Source: Ophiura sarsii (taxonomy: Eukaryota > Echinodermata > Ophiuroidea > Amphilepidida > Ophiuridae). From it: a stretch of 64,000 nt of DNA. Shown in pieces: positions 28,901 through 44,500 of this stretch. Each line of letters begins with the position of its first letter. Position 1 is the first letter of the stretch. Both the position numbers and the translations under genes were made by a program. The stretch is taken from contig JAYJML010000021.1 in the NCBI GenBank assembly GCA_035610835.1, positions 547,001-611,000 of the forward strand. Direction: 5' to 3'. The notes under the pieces were generated by a model, which had not been told where the DNA came from, searched no databases, and worked only from the letters and a program-made list of their open reading frames with translations.

Positions 28901-29799
28901 CGAATTGTGCTTTTACATCACTTTGAAATTGTTCATAGAAATCCAATTTTTGCTCGTATCGGGCGCATAGAGCAGCTAGCAAGGTAGCATTACTCAGGAA
29001 AAGTCGGAAATCAACACGGATGTGTTTTTACATCACTTTTAAATTTTCCATAAAAATCGAATTGTGTTTTTACATCACTTTGAAATTTTTCATCGAAATC
29101 TAATTTTTGCTCGTATCGGGCGCATAGAGCAGCTAGCAAGGTAGCATTACTCAGGAAAAGTCGGAAATCAACACAGATGTGTTTTGACATCACTTTTAAA
29201 TTTTTCATAAAAATCGAATTGTGTTTTTACATCACTTTGAAATTTTTCATCGAAATCTAATTTTTGCTCGTATCGGGCGCATAGAGCAGCTAGCAAGGTA
29301 GCATTACTCAGGAAAAGTCGGAAATCAACACGGATGTGTTTTTACATCACTTTTAAATTTTTCATAAAAATCGAATTGTGTTTTTACATCACTTTGAAAT
29401 TTTTCATAGAAATCCAATTTTTGCTCGTATCGGGCGCATAGAGCAGCTAGCAAGGTAGCATTACTCAGGAAAAGTCGGAAATCAAAACAGATGTGTTTTT
29501 ACATCACTTTTAAATTTTTCATAAAAATCGAATTGTGTTTTTACATCACTTTTAAATTTTTCATAAAAATCGAATTGTGTTTTTACATCACTTTGAAATT
29601 TTTCATCGAAATCTAATTTTTGCTCGTATCGGGCGCATAGAGCAGCTAGCAAGGTAGCATTACTCAGGAAAAGTCGGAAATCAACACGGATGTGTTTTTA
29701 CATCACTTTTAAATTTTTCATAAAAATCGAATTGTGTTTTTACATCACTTTGAAATTTTTCATAGAAATCCAATTTTTGCTCGTATCGGGCGCATAGAG

Positions 29800-32700
29800 C
29801 AGCTAGCAAGGTAGCATTACTCAGGAAAAGTCGGAAATCAACACGGATGTGTTTTTACATCACTTTTAAATTTTCCATAAAAATCGAATTGTGTTTTTAC
29901 ATCACTTTGAAATTTTTCATAGAAATCCAATTTTTGATCGTATCGGGCGCATAGAGCAGCTAGCAAGGTAGCATTACTCAGCAAAAGTCGGAAATCAACA
30001 CGGATGTGTTTTTACATCACTTTTAAATTTTTCATAAAAATCGAATTGTGTTTTTACATCACTTTGAAATTTTTCATCGAAATCTAATTTTTGCTCGTAT
30101 CGGGCGCATAGAGCAGCTAGCAAGGTATCATTACTCAGGAAAAGTCGGAAATCAACACGGATCTGTTTTTACATCACTTTTAAATTTTTCATAAAAATCG
30201 AATTGTGTTTTTACATCACTTTGAAATTTTTCATCGAAATCTAATTTTTGCTCGTATCGGGCGCATAGAGCAGCTAGCAAGGTAGCATTACTCAGGAAAA
30301 GTCGGAAATCAACACGGATGTGTTTTTACATCACTTTTAAATTTTTCATAAAAATCGAATTGTGTTTTTACATCACTTTGAAATTTTTCATAGAAATCCA
30401 ATTTTTGCTCGTATCGGGCGCATAGAGCAGCTAGCAAGGTAGCATTACTCAGGAAAAGTCGGAAATCAACACGGATGTGTTTTTACATCACTTTTAAATT
30501 TTTCATAAAAATCGAATTGTACTTTTACATCACTTTGAAATTTTTCATAGAAACCCAATTTTTGCTCGTATCGGGCGCATAGAGCAGCTAGCAAGGTAGC
30601 ATTACTCAGGAAAAGTCGGAAATCAACACGGATGTGTTTTTACATTACTTTTAAATTTTCCATAAAAATCGAATTGTGTTTTTACATCACTTTGAAATTT
30701 TTCATCGAAATCTAATTTTTGCTCGTATCGGGCGCATAGAGCAGCTAGCAAGGTAGCATTACTCAGGAAAAGTCGGAAATCAACACGGATGTGTTTTTAC
30801 ATCACTTTTAAATTTTCCATAAAAATCGAATTGTGTTTTTACATCACTTTGAAATTTTTCATCGAAATCTAATTTTTGCTCGTATCGGGCGCATAGAGCA
30901 GCTAGCAAGGTAGCATTACTCAGGAAAAGTCGGAAATCAACACGGATGTGTTTTTACATCACTTTTACATTTTTCATAAAAATCGAATTGTGCTTTTACA
31001 TCACTTTGAAATTGTTCATAGAAATCCAATTTTTGCTCGTATCGGGCGCATAGAGCAGCTAGCAAGGTAGCATTACTCAGGAAAAGTCGGAAATCAACAC
31101 GGATGTGTTTTTACATCACTTTTAAATTTTCCATAAAAATCGAATTGTGTTTTTACATCACTTTGAAATTTTTCATCGAAATCTAATTTTTGCTCGTATC
31201 GGGCGCATAGAGCAGCTAGCAAGGTAGCATTACTCAGGAAAAGTCGGAAATCAACACAGATGTGTTTTGACATCACTTTTAAATTTTTCATAAAAATCGA
31301 ATTGTGTTTTTACATCACTTTGAAATTTTTCATCGAAATCTAATTTTTGCTCGTATCGGGCGCATAGAGCAGCTAGCAAGGTAGCATTACTCAGGAAAAG
31401 TCGGAAATCAACACGGATGTGTTTTTACATCACTTTTAAATTTTTCATAAAAATCGAATTGTGTTTTTACATCACTTTGAAATTTTTCATAGAAATCCAA
31501 TTTTTGCTCGTATCGGGCGCATAGAGCAGCTAGCAAGGTAGCATTACTCAGGAAAAGTCGGAAATCAAAACAGATGTGTTTTTACATCACTTTTAAATTT
31601 TTCATAAAAATCGAATTGTGTTTTTACATCACTTTTAAATTTTTCATAAAAATCGAATTGTGTTTTTACATCACTTTGAAATTTTTCATCGAAATCTAAT
31701 TTTTGCTCGTATCGGGCGCATAGAGCAGCTAGCAAGGTAGCATTACTCAGGAAAAGTCGGAAATCAACACGGATGTGTTTTTACATCACTTTTAAATTTT
31801 TCATAAAAATCGAATTGTACTTTTACATCACTTTGAAATTTTTCATAGAAACCCAATTTTTGCTCGTATCGGGCGCATAGAGCAGCTAGCAAGGTAGCAT
31901 TACTCAGGAAAAGTCGGAAATCAACACGGATGTGTTTTTACATTACTTTTAAATTTTCCATAAAAATCGAATTGTGTTTTTACATCACTTTGAAATTTTT
32001 CATCGAAATCTAATTTTTGCTCGTATCGGGCGCATAGAGCAGCTAGCAAGGTAGCATTACTCAGGAAAAGTCGGAAATCAACACGGATGTGTTTTTACAT
32101 CACTTTTAAATTTTCCATAAAAATCGAATTGTGTTTTTACATCACTTTGAAATTTTTCATCGAAATCTAATTTTTGCTCGTATCGGGCGCATAGAGCAGC
32201 TAGCAAGGTAGCATTACTCAGGAAAAGTCGGAAATCAACACGGATGTGTTTTTACATCACTTTTAAATTTTTCATAAAAATCGAATTGTGTTTTTACATC
32301 ACTTTGAAATTTTTCATAGAAATCCAATTTTTGCTCGTATCGGGCGCATAGAGCAGCTAGCAAGGTAGCATTACTCAGGAAAAGTCGGAAATCAAAACAG
32401 ATGTGTTTTTACATCACTTTTAAATTTTTCATAAAAATCGAATTGTGTTTTTACATCACTTTTAAATTTTTCATAAAAATCGAATTGTGTTTTTACATCA
32501 CTTTGAAATTTTTCATCGAAATCTAATTTTTGCTCGTATCGGGCGCATAGAGCAGCTAGCAAGGTAGCATTACTCAGGAAAAGTCGGAAATCAACACGGA
32601 TGTGTTTTTACATCACTTTTAAATTTTTCATAAAAATCGAATTGTGCTTTTACATCACTTTGAAATTTTTCATAGAAATCCAATTTTTGCTCGTATCGGG

Positions 32701-35700
32701 CGCATAGAGCAGCTAGCAAGGTAGCATTACTCAGGAAAAGTCGGAAATCAACACGGATGTGTTTTTACATCACTTTTAAATTTTCCATAAAAATCGAATT
32801 GTGTTTTTACATCACTTTGAAATTTTTCATAGAAATCCAATTTTTGATCGTATCGGGCGCATAGAGCAGCTAGCAAGGTAGCATTACTCAGCAAAAGTCG
32901 GAAATCAACACGGATGTGTTTTTACATCACTTTTAAATTTTTCATAAAAATCGAATTGTGTTTTTACATCACTTTGAAATTTTTCATCGAAATCTAATTT
33001 TTGCTCGTATCGGGCGCATAGAGCAGCTAGCAAGGTAGCATTACTCAGGAAAAGTCGGAAATCAACACGGATGTGTTTTTACATCACTTTTAAATTTTTC
33101 ATAAAAATCGAATTGTGTTTTTTACATCACTTTGAAATTTTTCATCGAAATCTATTTTTTGCTCGTATCGGGCGCATAGAGCAGCTAGCAAGGTAGCATT
33201 ACTCAGGAAAAGTCGGAAATCAACACGGATGTGTTTTTACATCACTTTTAAATTTTTCATAAAAATCGAATTGTGTTTTTACATCACTTTGAAATTTTTC
33301 ATCGAAATCTAATTTTTGCTCGTATCGGGCGCATAGAGCAGCTAGCAAGGTAGCATTACTCAGGAAAAGTCGGAAATCAACACGGATGTGTTTTTACATC
33401 ACTTTTAAATCTTTCATAAAAATCGAATTGTGTTTTTACATCACTTTTAAATTTTTCATAAAAATCGAATTGTGTTTTTACATCACTTTGAAATTTTTCA
33501 TAGAAATCCAATTTTTGCTCGTATCGGGCGCATAGAGCAGCTAGCAAGGTAGCATTACTCAGGAAAAGTCGGAAATCAACACAGATGTGTTTTTACATCA
33601 CTTTTAAATTTTTCATAAAAATCGAATTGTGTTTTTACATCACTTTGAAATTTTTCATCGAAATCTAATTTTTGCTCGTATCGGGCGCATAGAGCAGCTA
33701 GCAAGGTAGCATTACTCAGGAAAAGTCGAAAATCAACACGGATGTGTTTTTACATCACTTTTAAATTTTCCATAAAAATCGAATTGTGTTTTACATCACT
33801 TTGAAATTTTTCATCGAAATCTAATTTTTGCTCGTATCGGGCGCATAGAGCAGCTAGCAAGGTAGCATTACTCAGGAAAAGTCGGAAATCAACACGGATG
33901 TGTTATTACATCACTTTTAAATTTTTCATAAAAATCGAATTGTGCTTTTACATCACTTTGAAATTTTTCATAGAAATCCAATTTTTGCTCGTATCGGGCG
34001 CATAGAGCAGCTAGCAAGGTAGCATTACTCAGGAAAAGTCGGAAATCAACACGGATGTGTTTTTACATCACTTTTAAATTTTCCATAAAAATCGAATTGT
34101 GTTTTTACATCACTTTGAAATTTTTCATCGAAATCTAATTTTTGCTCGTATCGGGCGCATAGAGCAGCTAGCAAGGTAGCATTACTCAGGAAAAGTCGGA
34201 AATCAACACGGATGTGTTTTTACATCACTTTTAAATTTTCCATAAAAATCGAATTGTGTTTTTACATCACTTTGAAATTTTTCATAGAAATCCAATTTTT
34301 GATCGTATCGGGCGCATAGAGCAGCTAGCAAGGTAGCATTACTCAGCAAAAGTCGGAAATCAACACGGATGTGTTTTTACATCACTTTTAAATTTTTCAT
34401 AAAAATCGAATTGTGTTTTTACATCACTTTGAAATTTTTCATCGAAATCTAATTTTTGCTCGTATCGGGCGCATAGAGCAGCTAGCAAGGTATCATTACT
34501 CAGGAAAAGTCGGAAATCAACACGGATCTGTTTTTACATCACTTTTAAATTTTTCATAAAAATCGAATTGTGTTTTTACATCACTTTGAAATTTTTCATC
34601 GAAATCTAATTTTTGCTCGTATCGGGCGCATAGAGCAGCTAGCAAGGTAGCATTACTCAGGAAAAGTCGGAAATCAACACGGATGTGTTTTTACATCACT
34701 TTTAAATTTTTCATAAAAATCGAATTGTGTTTTTACATCACTTTGAAATTTTTCATAGAAATCCAATTTTTGCTCGTATCGGGCGCATAGAGCAGCTAGC
34801 AAGGTAGCATTACTCAGGAAAAGTCGGAAATCAACACGGATGTGTTTTTACATCACTTTTAAATTTTTCATAAAAATCGAATTGTACTTTTACATCACTT
34901 TGAAATTTTTCATAGAAACCCAATTTTTGCTCGTATCGGGCGCATAGAGCAGCTAGCAAGGTAGCATTACTCAGGAAAAGTCGGAAATCAACACGGATGT
35001 GTTTTTACATTACTTTTAAATTTTCCATAAAAATCGAATTGTGTTTTTACATCACTTTGAAATTTTTCATCGAAATCTAATTTTTGCTCGTATCGGGCGC
35101 ATAGAGCAGCTAGCAAGGTAGCATTACTCAGGAAAAGTCGGAAATCAACACGGATGTGTTTTTACATCACTTTTAAATTTTCCATAAAAATCGAATTGTG
35201 TTTTTACATCACTTTGAAATTTTTCATCGAAATCTAATTTTTGCTCGTATCGGGCGCATAGAGCAGCTAGCAAGGTAGCATTACTCAGGAAAAGTCGGAA
35301 ATCAACACGGATGTGTTTTTACATCACTTTTACATTTTTCATAAAAATCGAATTGTGCTTTTACATCACTTTGAAATTGTTCATAGAAATCCAATTTTTG
35401 CTCGTATCGGGCGCATAGAGCAGCTAGCAAGGTAGCATTACTCAGGAAAAGTCGGAAATCAACACGGATGTGTTTTTACATCACTTTTAAATTTTCCATA
35501 AAAATCGAATTGTGTTTTTACATCACTTTGAAATTTTTCATCGAAATCTAATTTTTGCTCGTATCGGGCGCATAGAGCAGCTAGCAAGGTAGCATTACTC
35601 AGGAAAAGTCGGAAATCAACACAGATGTGTTTTGACATCACTTTTAAATTTTTCATAAAAATCGAATTGTGTTTTTACATCACTTTGAAATTTTTCATCG

Positions 35701-38555
35701 AAATCTAATTTTTGCTCGTATCGGGCGCATAGAGCAGCTAGCAAGGTAGCATTACTCAGGAAAAGTCGGAAATCAACACGGATGTGTTTTTACATCACTT
35801 TTAAATTTTTCATAAAAATCGAATTGTGTTTTTACATCACTTTGAAATTTTTCATAGAAATCCAATTTTTGCTCGTATCGGGCGCATAGAGCAGCTAGCA
35901 AGGTAGCATTACTCAGGAAAAGTCGGAAATCAAAACAGATGTGTTTTTACATCACTTTTAAATTTTTCATAAAAATCGAATTGTGTTTTTACATCACTTT
36001 TAAATTTTTCATAAAAATCGAATTGTGTTTTTACATCACTTTGAAATTTTTCATCGAAATCTAATTTTTGCTCGTATCGGGCGCATAGAGCAGCTAGCAA
36101 GGTAGCATTACTCAGGAAAAGTCGGAAATCAACACGGATGTGTTTTTACATCACTTTTAAATTTTTCATAAAAATCGAATTGTACTTTTACATCACTTTG
36201 AAATTTTTCATAGAAACCCAATTTTTGCTCGTATCGGGCGCATAGAGCAGCTAGCAAGGTAGCATTACTCAGGAAAAGTCGGAAATCAACACGGATGTGT
36301 TTTTACATTACTTTTAAATTTTCCATAAAAATCGAATTGTGTTTTTACATCACTTTGAAATTTTTCATCGAAATCTAATTTTTGCTCGTATCGGGCGCAT
36401 AGAGCAGCTAGCAAGGTAGCATTACTCAGGAAAAGTCGGAAATCAACACGGATGTGTTTTTACATCACTTTTAAATTTTCCATAAAAATCGAATTGTGTT
36501 TTTACATCACTTTGAAATTTTTCATCGAAATCTAATTTTTGCTCGTATCGGGCGCATAGAGCAGCTAGCAAGGTAGCATTACTCAGGAAAAGTCGGAAAT
36601 CAACACGGATGTGTTTTTACATCACTTTTAAATTTTTCATAAAAATCGAATTGTGTTTTTACATCACTTTGAAATTTTTCATAGAAATCCAATTTTTGCT
36701 CGTATCGGGCGCATAGAGCAGCTAGCAAGGTAGCATTACTCAGGAAAAGTCGGAAATCAAAACAGATGTGTTTTTACATCACTTTTAAATTTTTCATAAA
36801 AATCGAATTGTGTTTTTACATCACTTTTAAATTTTTCATAAAAATCGAATTGTGTTTTTACATCACTTTGAAATTTTTCATCGAAATCTAATTTTTGCTC
36901 GTATCGGGCGCATAGAGCAGCTAGCAAGGTAGCATTACTCAGGAAAAGTCGGAAATCAACACGGATGTGTTTTTACATCACTTTTAAATTTTTCATAAAA
37001 ATCGAATTGTGCTTTTACATCACTTTGAAATTTTTCATAGAAATCCAATTTTTGCTCGTATCGGGCGCATAGAGCAGCTAGCAAGGTAGCATTACTCAGG
37101 AAAAGTCGGAAATCAACACGGATGTGTTTTTACATCACTTTTAAATTTTCCATAAAAATCGAATTGTGTTTTTACATCACTTTGAAATTTTTCATAGAAA
37201 TCCAATTTTTGATCGTATCGGGCGCATAGAGCAGCTAGCAAGGTAGCATTACTCAGCAAAAGTCGGAAATCAACACGGATGTGTTTTTACATCACTTTTA
37301 AATTTTTCATAAAAATCGAATTGTGTTTTTACATCACTTTGAAATTTTTCATCGAAATCTAATTTTTGCTCGTATCGGGCGCATAGAGCAGCTAGCAAGG
37401 TAGCATTACTCAGGAAAAGTCGGAAATCAACACGGATGTGTTTTTACATCACTTTTAAATTTTTCATAAAAATCGAATTGTGTTTTTTACATCACTTTGA
37501 AATTTTTCATCGAAATCTATTTTTTGCTCGTATCGGGCGCATAGAGCAGCTAGCAAGGTAGCATTACTCAGGAAAAGTCGGAAATCAACACGGATGTGTT
37601 TTTACATCACTTTTAAATTTTTCATAAAAATCGAATTGTGTTTTTACATCACTTTGAAATTTTTCATCGAAATCTAATTTTTGCTCGTATCGGGCGCATA
37701 GAGCAGCTAGCAAGGTAGCATTACTCAGGAAAAGTCGGAAATCAACACGGATGTGTTTTTACATCACTTTTAAATCTTTCATAAAAATCGAATTGTGTTT
37801 TTACATCACTTTTAAATTTTTCATAAAAATCGAATTGTGTTTTTACATCACTTTGAAATTTTTCATAGAAATCCAATTTTTGCTCGTATCGGGCGCATAG
37901 AGCAGCTAGCAAGGTAGCATTACTCAGGAAAAGTCGGAAATCAACACAGATGTGTTTTTACATCACTTTTAAATTTTTCATAAAAATCGAATTGTGTTTT
38001 TACATCACTTTGAAATTTTTCATCGAAATCTAATTTTTGCTCGTATCGGGCGCATAGAGCAGCTAGCAAGGTAGCATTACTCAGGAAAAGTCGAAAATCA
38101 ACACGGATGTGTTTTTACATCACTTTTAAATTTTCCATAAAAATCGAATTGTGTTTTACATCACTTTGAAATTTTTCATCGAAATCTAATTTTTGCTCGT
38201 ATCGGGCGCATAGAGCAGCTAGCAAGGTAGCATTACTCAGGAAAAGTCGGAAATCAACACGGATGTGTTATTACATCACTTTTAAATTTTTCATAAAAAT
38301 CGAATTGTGCTTTTACATCACTTTGAAATTTTTCATAGAAATCCAATTTTTGCTCGTATCGGGCGCATAGAGCAGCTAGCAAGGTAGCATTACTCAGGAA
38401 AAGTCGGAAATCAACACGGATGTGTTTTTACATCACTTTTAAATTTTCCATAAAAATCGAATTGTGTTTTTACATCACTTTGAAATTTTTCATCGAAATC
38501 TAATTTTTGCTCGTATCGGGCGCATAGAGCAGCTAGCAAGGTAGCATTACTCAGG
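29800..38555 (+). repeat. tandem duplication of a 4365-bp higher-order block
   Basis: About 29.80-34.19 kb repeats as about 34.17-38.56 kb at an offset of 4365 bp (24 monomers of 157 bp and three of 199 bp). Paired markers are GGTATCATT at 30124/34489, the TGTTTTTTAC one-base insertion at 33116/37481, the rare TCGAAAATC at 33726/38091, and the one-base deletion TTGTGTTTTACATC near 33786/38151. Even single-base indels are shared, so the duplication is recent. Confidence 0.88.
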
Positions 38556-41500
38556 AAAAGTCGGAAATCAACACGGATGTGTTTTTACATCACTTTTAAA
38601 TTTTTCATAAAAATCGAATTGTACTTTTACATCACTTTGGAATTTTTCATAGAAACCCAATTTTTGCTCGTATCGGGCGCATAGAGCAGCTAGCAAGGTA
38701 GCATTACTCAGGAAAAGTCGGAAATCAACACGGATGTGTTTTTACATCACTTTTAAATTTTCCATAAAAATCGAATTGTGTTTTTACATCACTTTGAAAT
38801 TTTTCATCGAAATCTAATTTTTGCTCGTATCGGGCGCATAGAGCAGCTAGCAAGGTAGCATTACTCAGGAAAAGTCGGAAATCAACACGGATGTGTTTTT
38901 ACATCACTTTTAAATTTTTCATAAAAATCGAATTGTGTTTTTACATCACTTTGAAATTTTTCATCGAAATCTAATTTTTGCTCGTATCGGGCGCATAGAG
39001 CAGCTAGCAAGGTAGCATTACTCAGGAAAAGTCGGAAATCAACACAGATGTGTTTTTACATCACTTTTAAATTTTTCATAAAAATCGAATTGTGTTTTTA
39101 CATCACTTTTAAATTTTTCATAAAAATCTAATTGTGTTTTTACATCACTTTGAAATTTTTCATAGAAATCCAATTTTTGCTCGTATCGGGCGCATAGAGC
39201 AGCTAGCATGGTAGCATTACTCAGGAAAAGTCGGAAATCAACACAGATGTGTTTTTACATCACTTTTAAATTTTTCATAAAAATCGAATTGTGTTTTTAC
39301 ATCACTTTGAAATTTTTCATCGAAATCTAACTTTTGCTCGTATCGGGCGCATAGAGCAGCTAGCAAGGTAGCATTACTCAGGAAAAGTCGGAAATCAACA
39401 CGGATGTGTTTTTACATCACTTTTAAATTTTTCATAAAAATCGAATTGTGTTTTTACATCACTTTGAAATTTTTCATAGAAATCCAATTTTTGCTCGTAT
39501 CGGGCGCATAGAGCAGCTAGCAAGGTAGCATTACTCAGGAAAAGTCGGAAATCAACACGGATGTGTTTTTACATCACTTTTAAATTTTTCATAAAAATCG
39601 AATTGTACTTTTACATCACTTTGAAATTTTTCATAGAAACCCAATTTTTGCTCGTATCGGGCGCATAGAGCAGCTAGCAAGGTAGCATTACTCAGGAAAA
39701 GTCGGAAATCAACACGGATGTGTTTTTACATTACTTTTAAATTTTCCATAAAAATCGAATTGTGTTTTTACATCACTTTGAAATTTTTCATCGAAATCTA
39801 ATTTTTGCTCGTATCGGGCGCATAGAGCAGCTAGCAAGGTAGCATTACTCAGGAAAAGTCGGAAATCAACACGGATGTGTTTTTACATCACTTTTAAATT
39901 TTCCATAAAAATCGAATTGTGTTTTTACATCACTTTGAAATTTTTCATCGAAATCTAATTTTTGCTCGTATCGGGCGCATAGAGCAGCTAGCAAGGTAGC
40001 ATTACTCAGGAAAAGTCGGAAATCAACACGGATGTGTTTTTACATCACTTTTAAATTTTTCATAAAAATCGAATTGTGCTTTTACATCACTTTGAAATTT
40101 TTCATAGAAATCCAATTTTTGCTCGTATCGGGCGCATAGAGCAGCTAGCAAGGTAGCATTACTCAGGAAAAGTCGGAAATCAACACGGATGTGTTTTTAC
40201 ATCACTTTTAAATTTTCCATAAAAATCGAATTGTGTTTTTACATCACTTTGAAATTTTTCATCGAAATCTAATTTTTGCTCGTATCGGGCGCATAGAGCA
40301 GCTAGCAAGGTAGCATTACTCAGGAAAAGTCGGAAATCAACACGGATGTGTTTTTACATCACTTTTAAATTTTTCATAAAAATCGAATTGTGTTTTTACA
40401 TCACTTTGAAATTTTTCATCGAAATCTAATTTTTGCTCGTATCGGGCGCATAGAGCAGCTAGCAAGGTAGCATTACTCAGGAAAAGTCGGAAATCAACAC
40501 AGATGTGTTTTTACATCACTTTTAAATTTTTCATAAAAATCGAATTGTGTTTTTACATCACTTTTAAATTTTTCATAAAAATCTAATTGTGTTTTTACAT
40601 CACTTTGAAATTTTTCATAGAAATCCAATTTTTGCTCGTATCGGGCGCATAGAGCAGCTAGCATGGTAGCATTACTCAGGAAAAGTCGGAAATCAACACA
40701 GATGTGTTTTTACATCACTTTTAAATTTTTCATAAAAATCGAATTGTGTTTTTACATCACTTTGAAATTTTTCATCGAAATCTAACTTTTGCTCGTATCG
40801 GGCGCATAGAGCAGCTAGCAAGGTAGCATTACTCAGGAAAAGTCGGAAATCAACACGGATGTGTTTTTACATCACTTTTAAATTTTTCATAAAAATCGAA
40901 TTGTGTTTTTACATCACTTTGAAATTTTTCATAGAAATCCAATTTTTGCTCGTATCGGGCGCATAGAGCAGCTAGCAAGGTAGCATTACTCAGGAAAAGT
41001 CGGAAATCAACACGGATGTGTTTTTACATTACTTTTAAATTTTCCATAAAAATCGAATTGTGTTTTTACATCACTTTGAAATTTTTCATCGAAATCTAAT
41101 TTTTGCTCGTATCGGGCGCATAGAGCAGCTAGCAAGGTAGCATTACTCAGGAAAAGTCGGAAATCAACACGGATGTGTTTTTACATCACTTTTAAATTTT
41201 CCATAAAAATCGAATTGTGTTTTTACATCACTTTGAAATTTTTCATCGAAATCTAATTTTTGCTCGTATCGGGCGCATAGAGCAGCTAGCAAGGTAGCAT
41301 TACTCAGGAAAAGTCGGAAATCAACACGGATGTGTTTTTACATCACTTTTACATTTTTCATAAAAATCGAATTGTGCTTTTACATCACTTTGAAATTGTT
41401 CATAGAAATCCAATTTTTGCTCGTATCGGGCGCATAGAGCAGCTAGCAAGGTAGCATTACTCAGGAAAAGTCGGAAATCAACACGGATGTGTTTTTACAT

Positions 41501-44500
41501 CACTTTTAAATTTTCCATAAAAATCGAATTGTGTTTTTACATCACTTTGAAATTTTTCATCGAAATCTAATTTTTGCTCGTATCGGGCGCATAGAGCAGC
41601 TAGCAAGGTAGCATTACTCAGGAAAAGTCGGAAATCAACACAGATGTGTTTTGACATCACTTTTAAATTTTTCATAAAAATCGAATTGTGTTTTTACATC
41701 ACTTTGAAATTTTTCATCGAAATCTAATTTTTGCTCGTATCGGGCGCATAGAGCAGCTAGCAAGGTAGCATTACTCAGGAAAAGTCGGAAATCAACACGG
41801 ATGTGTTTTTACATCACTTTTAAATTTTTCATAAAAATCGAATTGTGTTTTTACATCACTTTGAAATTTTTCATAGAAATCCAATTTTTGCTCGTATCGG
41901 GCGCATAGAGCAGCTAGCAAGGTAGCATTACTCAGGAAAAGTCGGAAATCAAAACAGATGTGTTTTTACATCACTTTTAAATTTTTCATAAAAATCGAAT
42001 TGTGTTTTTACATCACTTTTAAATTTTTCATAAAAATCGAATTGTGTTTTTACATCACTTTGAAATTTTTCATCGAAATCTAATTTTTGCTCGTATCGGG
42101 CGCATAGAGCAGCTAGCAAGGTAGCATTACTCAGGAAAAGTCGGAAATCAACACGGATGTGTTTTTACATCACTTTTAAATTTTTCATAAAAATCGAATT
42201 GTGCTTTTACATCACTTTGAAATTTTTCATAGAAATCCAATTTTTGCTCGTATCGGGCGCATAGAGCAGCTAGCAAGGTAGCATTACTCAGGAAAAGTCG
42301 GAAATCAACACGGATGTGTTTTTACATCACTTTTAAATTTTCCATAAAAATCGAATTGTGTTTTTACATCACTTTGAAATTTTTCATAGAAATCCAATTT
42401 TTGATCGTATCGGGCGCATAGAGCAGCTAGCAAGGTAGCATTACTCAGCAAAAGTCGGAAATCAACACGGATGTGTTTTTACATCACTTTTAAATTTTTC
42501 ATAAAAATCGAATTGTGTTTTTACATCACTTTGAAATTTTTCATCGAAATCTAATTTTTGCTCGTATCGGGCGCATAGAGCAGCTAGCAAGGTATCATTA
42601 CTCAGGAAAAGTCGGAAATCAACACGGATCTGTTTTTACATCACTTTTAAATTTTTCATAAAAATCGAATTGTGTTTTTACATCACTTTGAAATTTTTCA
42701 TCGAAATCTAATTTTTGCTCGTATCGGGCGCATAGAGCAGCTAGCAAGGTAGCATTACTCAGGAAAAGTCGGAAATCAACACGGATGTGTTTTTACATCA
42801 CTTTTAAATTTTTCATAAAAATCGAATTGTGTTTTTACATCACTTTGAAATTTTTCATAGAAATCCAATTTTTGCTCGTATCGGGCGCATAGAGCAGCTA
42901 GCAAGGTAGCATTACTCAGGAAAAGTCGGAAATCAACACGGATGTGTTTTTACATCACTTTTAAATTTTTCATAAAAATCGAATTGTACTTTTACATCAC
43001 TTTGAAATTTTTCATAGAAACCCAATTTTTGCTCGTATCGGGCGCATAGAGCAGCTAGCAAGGTAGCATTACTCAGGAAAAGTCGGAAATCAACACGGAT
43101 GTGTTTTTACATTACTTTTAAATTTTCCATAAAAATCGAATTGTGTTTTTACATCACTTTGAAATTTTTCATCGAAATCTAATTTTTGCTCGTATCGGGC
43201 GCATAGAGCAGCTAGCAAGGTAGCATTACTCAGGAAAAGTCGGAAATCAACACGGATGTGTTTTTACATCACTTTTAAATTTTCCATAAAAATCGAATTG
43301 TGTTTTTACATCACTTTGAAATTTTTCATCGAAATCTAATTTTTGCTCGTATCGGGCGCATAGAGCAGCTAGCAAGGTAGCATTACTCAGGAAAAGTCGG
43401 AAATCAACACGGATGTGTTTTTACATCACTTTTACATTTTTCATAAAAATCGAATTGTGCTTTTACATCACTTTGAAATTGTTCATAGAAATCCAATTTT
43501 TGCTCGTATCGGGCGCATAGAGCAGCTAGCAAGGTAGCATTACTCAGGAAAAGTCGGAAATCAACACGGATGTGTTTTTACATCACTTTTAAATTTTCCA
43601 TAAAAATCGAATTGTGTTTTTACATCACTTTGAAATTTTTCATCGAAATCTAATTTTTGCTCGTATCGGGCGCATAGAGCAGCTAGCAAGGTAGCATTAC
43701 TCAGGAAAAGTCGGAAATCAACACAGATGTGTTTTGACATCACTTTTAAATTTTTCATAAAAATCGAATTGTGTTTTTACATCACTTTGAAATTTTTCAT
43801 CGAAATCTAATTTTTGCTCGTATCGGGCGCATAGAGCAGCTAGCAAGGTAGCATTACTCAGGAAAAGTCGGAAATCAACACGGATGTGTTTTTACATCAC
43901 TTTTAAATTTTTCATAAAAATCGAATTGTGTTTTTACATCACTTTGAAATTTTTCATAGAAATCCAATTTTTGCTCGTATCGGGCGCATAGAGCAGCTAG
44001 CAAGGTAGCATTACTCAGGAAAAGTCGGAAATCAAAACAGATGTGTTTTTACATCACTTTTAAATTTTTCATAAAAATCGAATTGTGTTTTTACATCACT
44101 TTTAAATTTTTCATAAAAATCGAATTGTGTTTTTACATCACTTTGAAATTTTTCATCGAAATCTAATTTTTGCTCGTATCGGGCGCATAGAGCAGCTAGC
44201 AAGGTAGCATTACTCAGGAAAAGTCGGAAATCAACACGGATGTGTTTTTACATCACTTTTAAATTTTTCATAAAAATCGAATTGTGCTTTTACATCACTT
44301 TGAAATTTTTCATAGAAATCCAATTTTTGCTCGTATCGGGCGCATAGAGCAGCTAGCAAGGTAGCATTACTCAGGAAAAGTCGGAAATCAACACGGATGT
44401 GTTTTTACATCACTTTTAAATTTTCCATAAAAATCGAATTGTGTTTTTACATCACTTTGAAATTTTTCATAGAAATCCAATTTTTGATCGTATCGGGCGC

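Noticed and set aside
91..43758. Recurring 62-65 codon open frames in the satellite on both strands
   Set aside because: They appear only where a monomer variant (TGTTTTGAC or a one-base insertion) happens to remove a stop. They read straight across monomer borders, have no domain, and recur because the DNA recurs.
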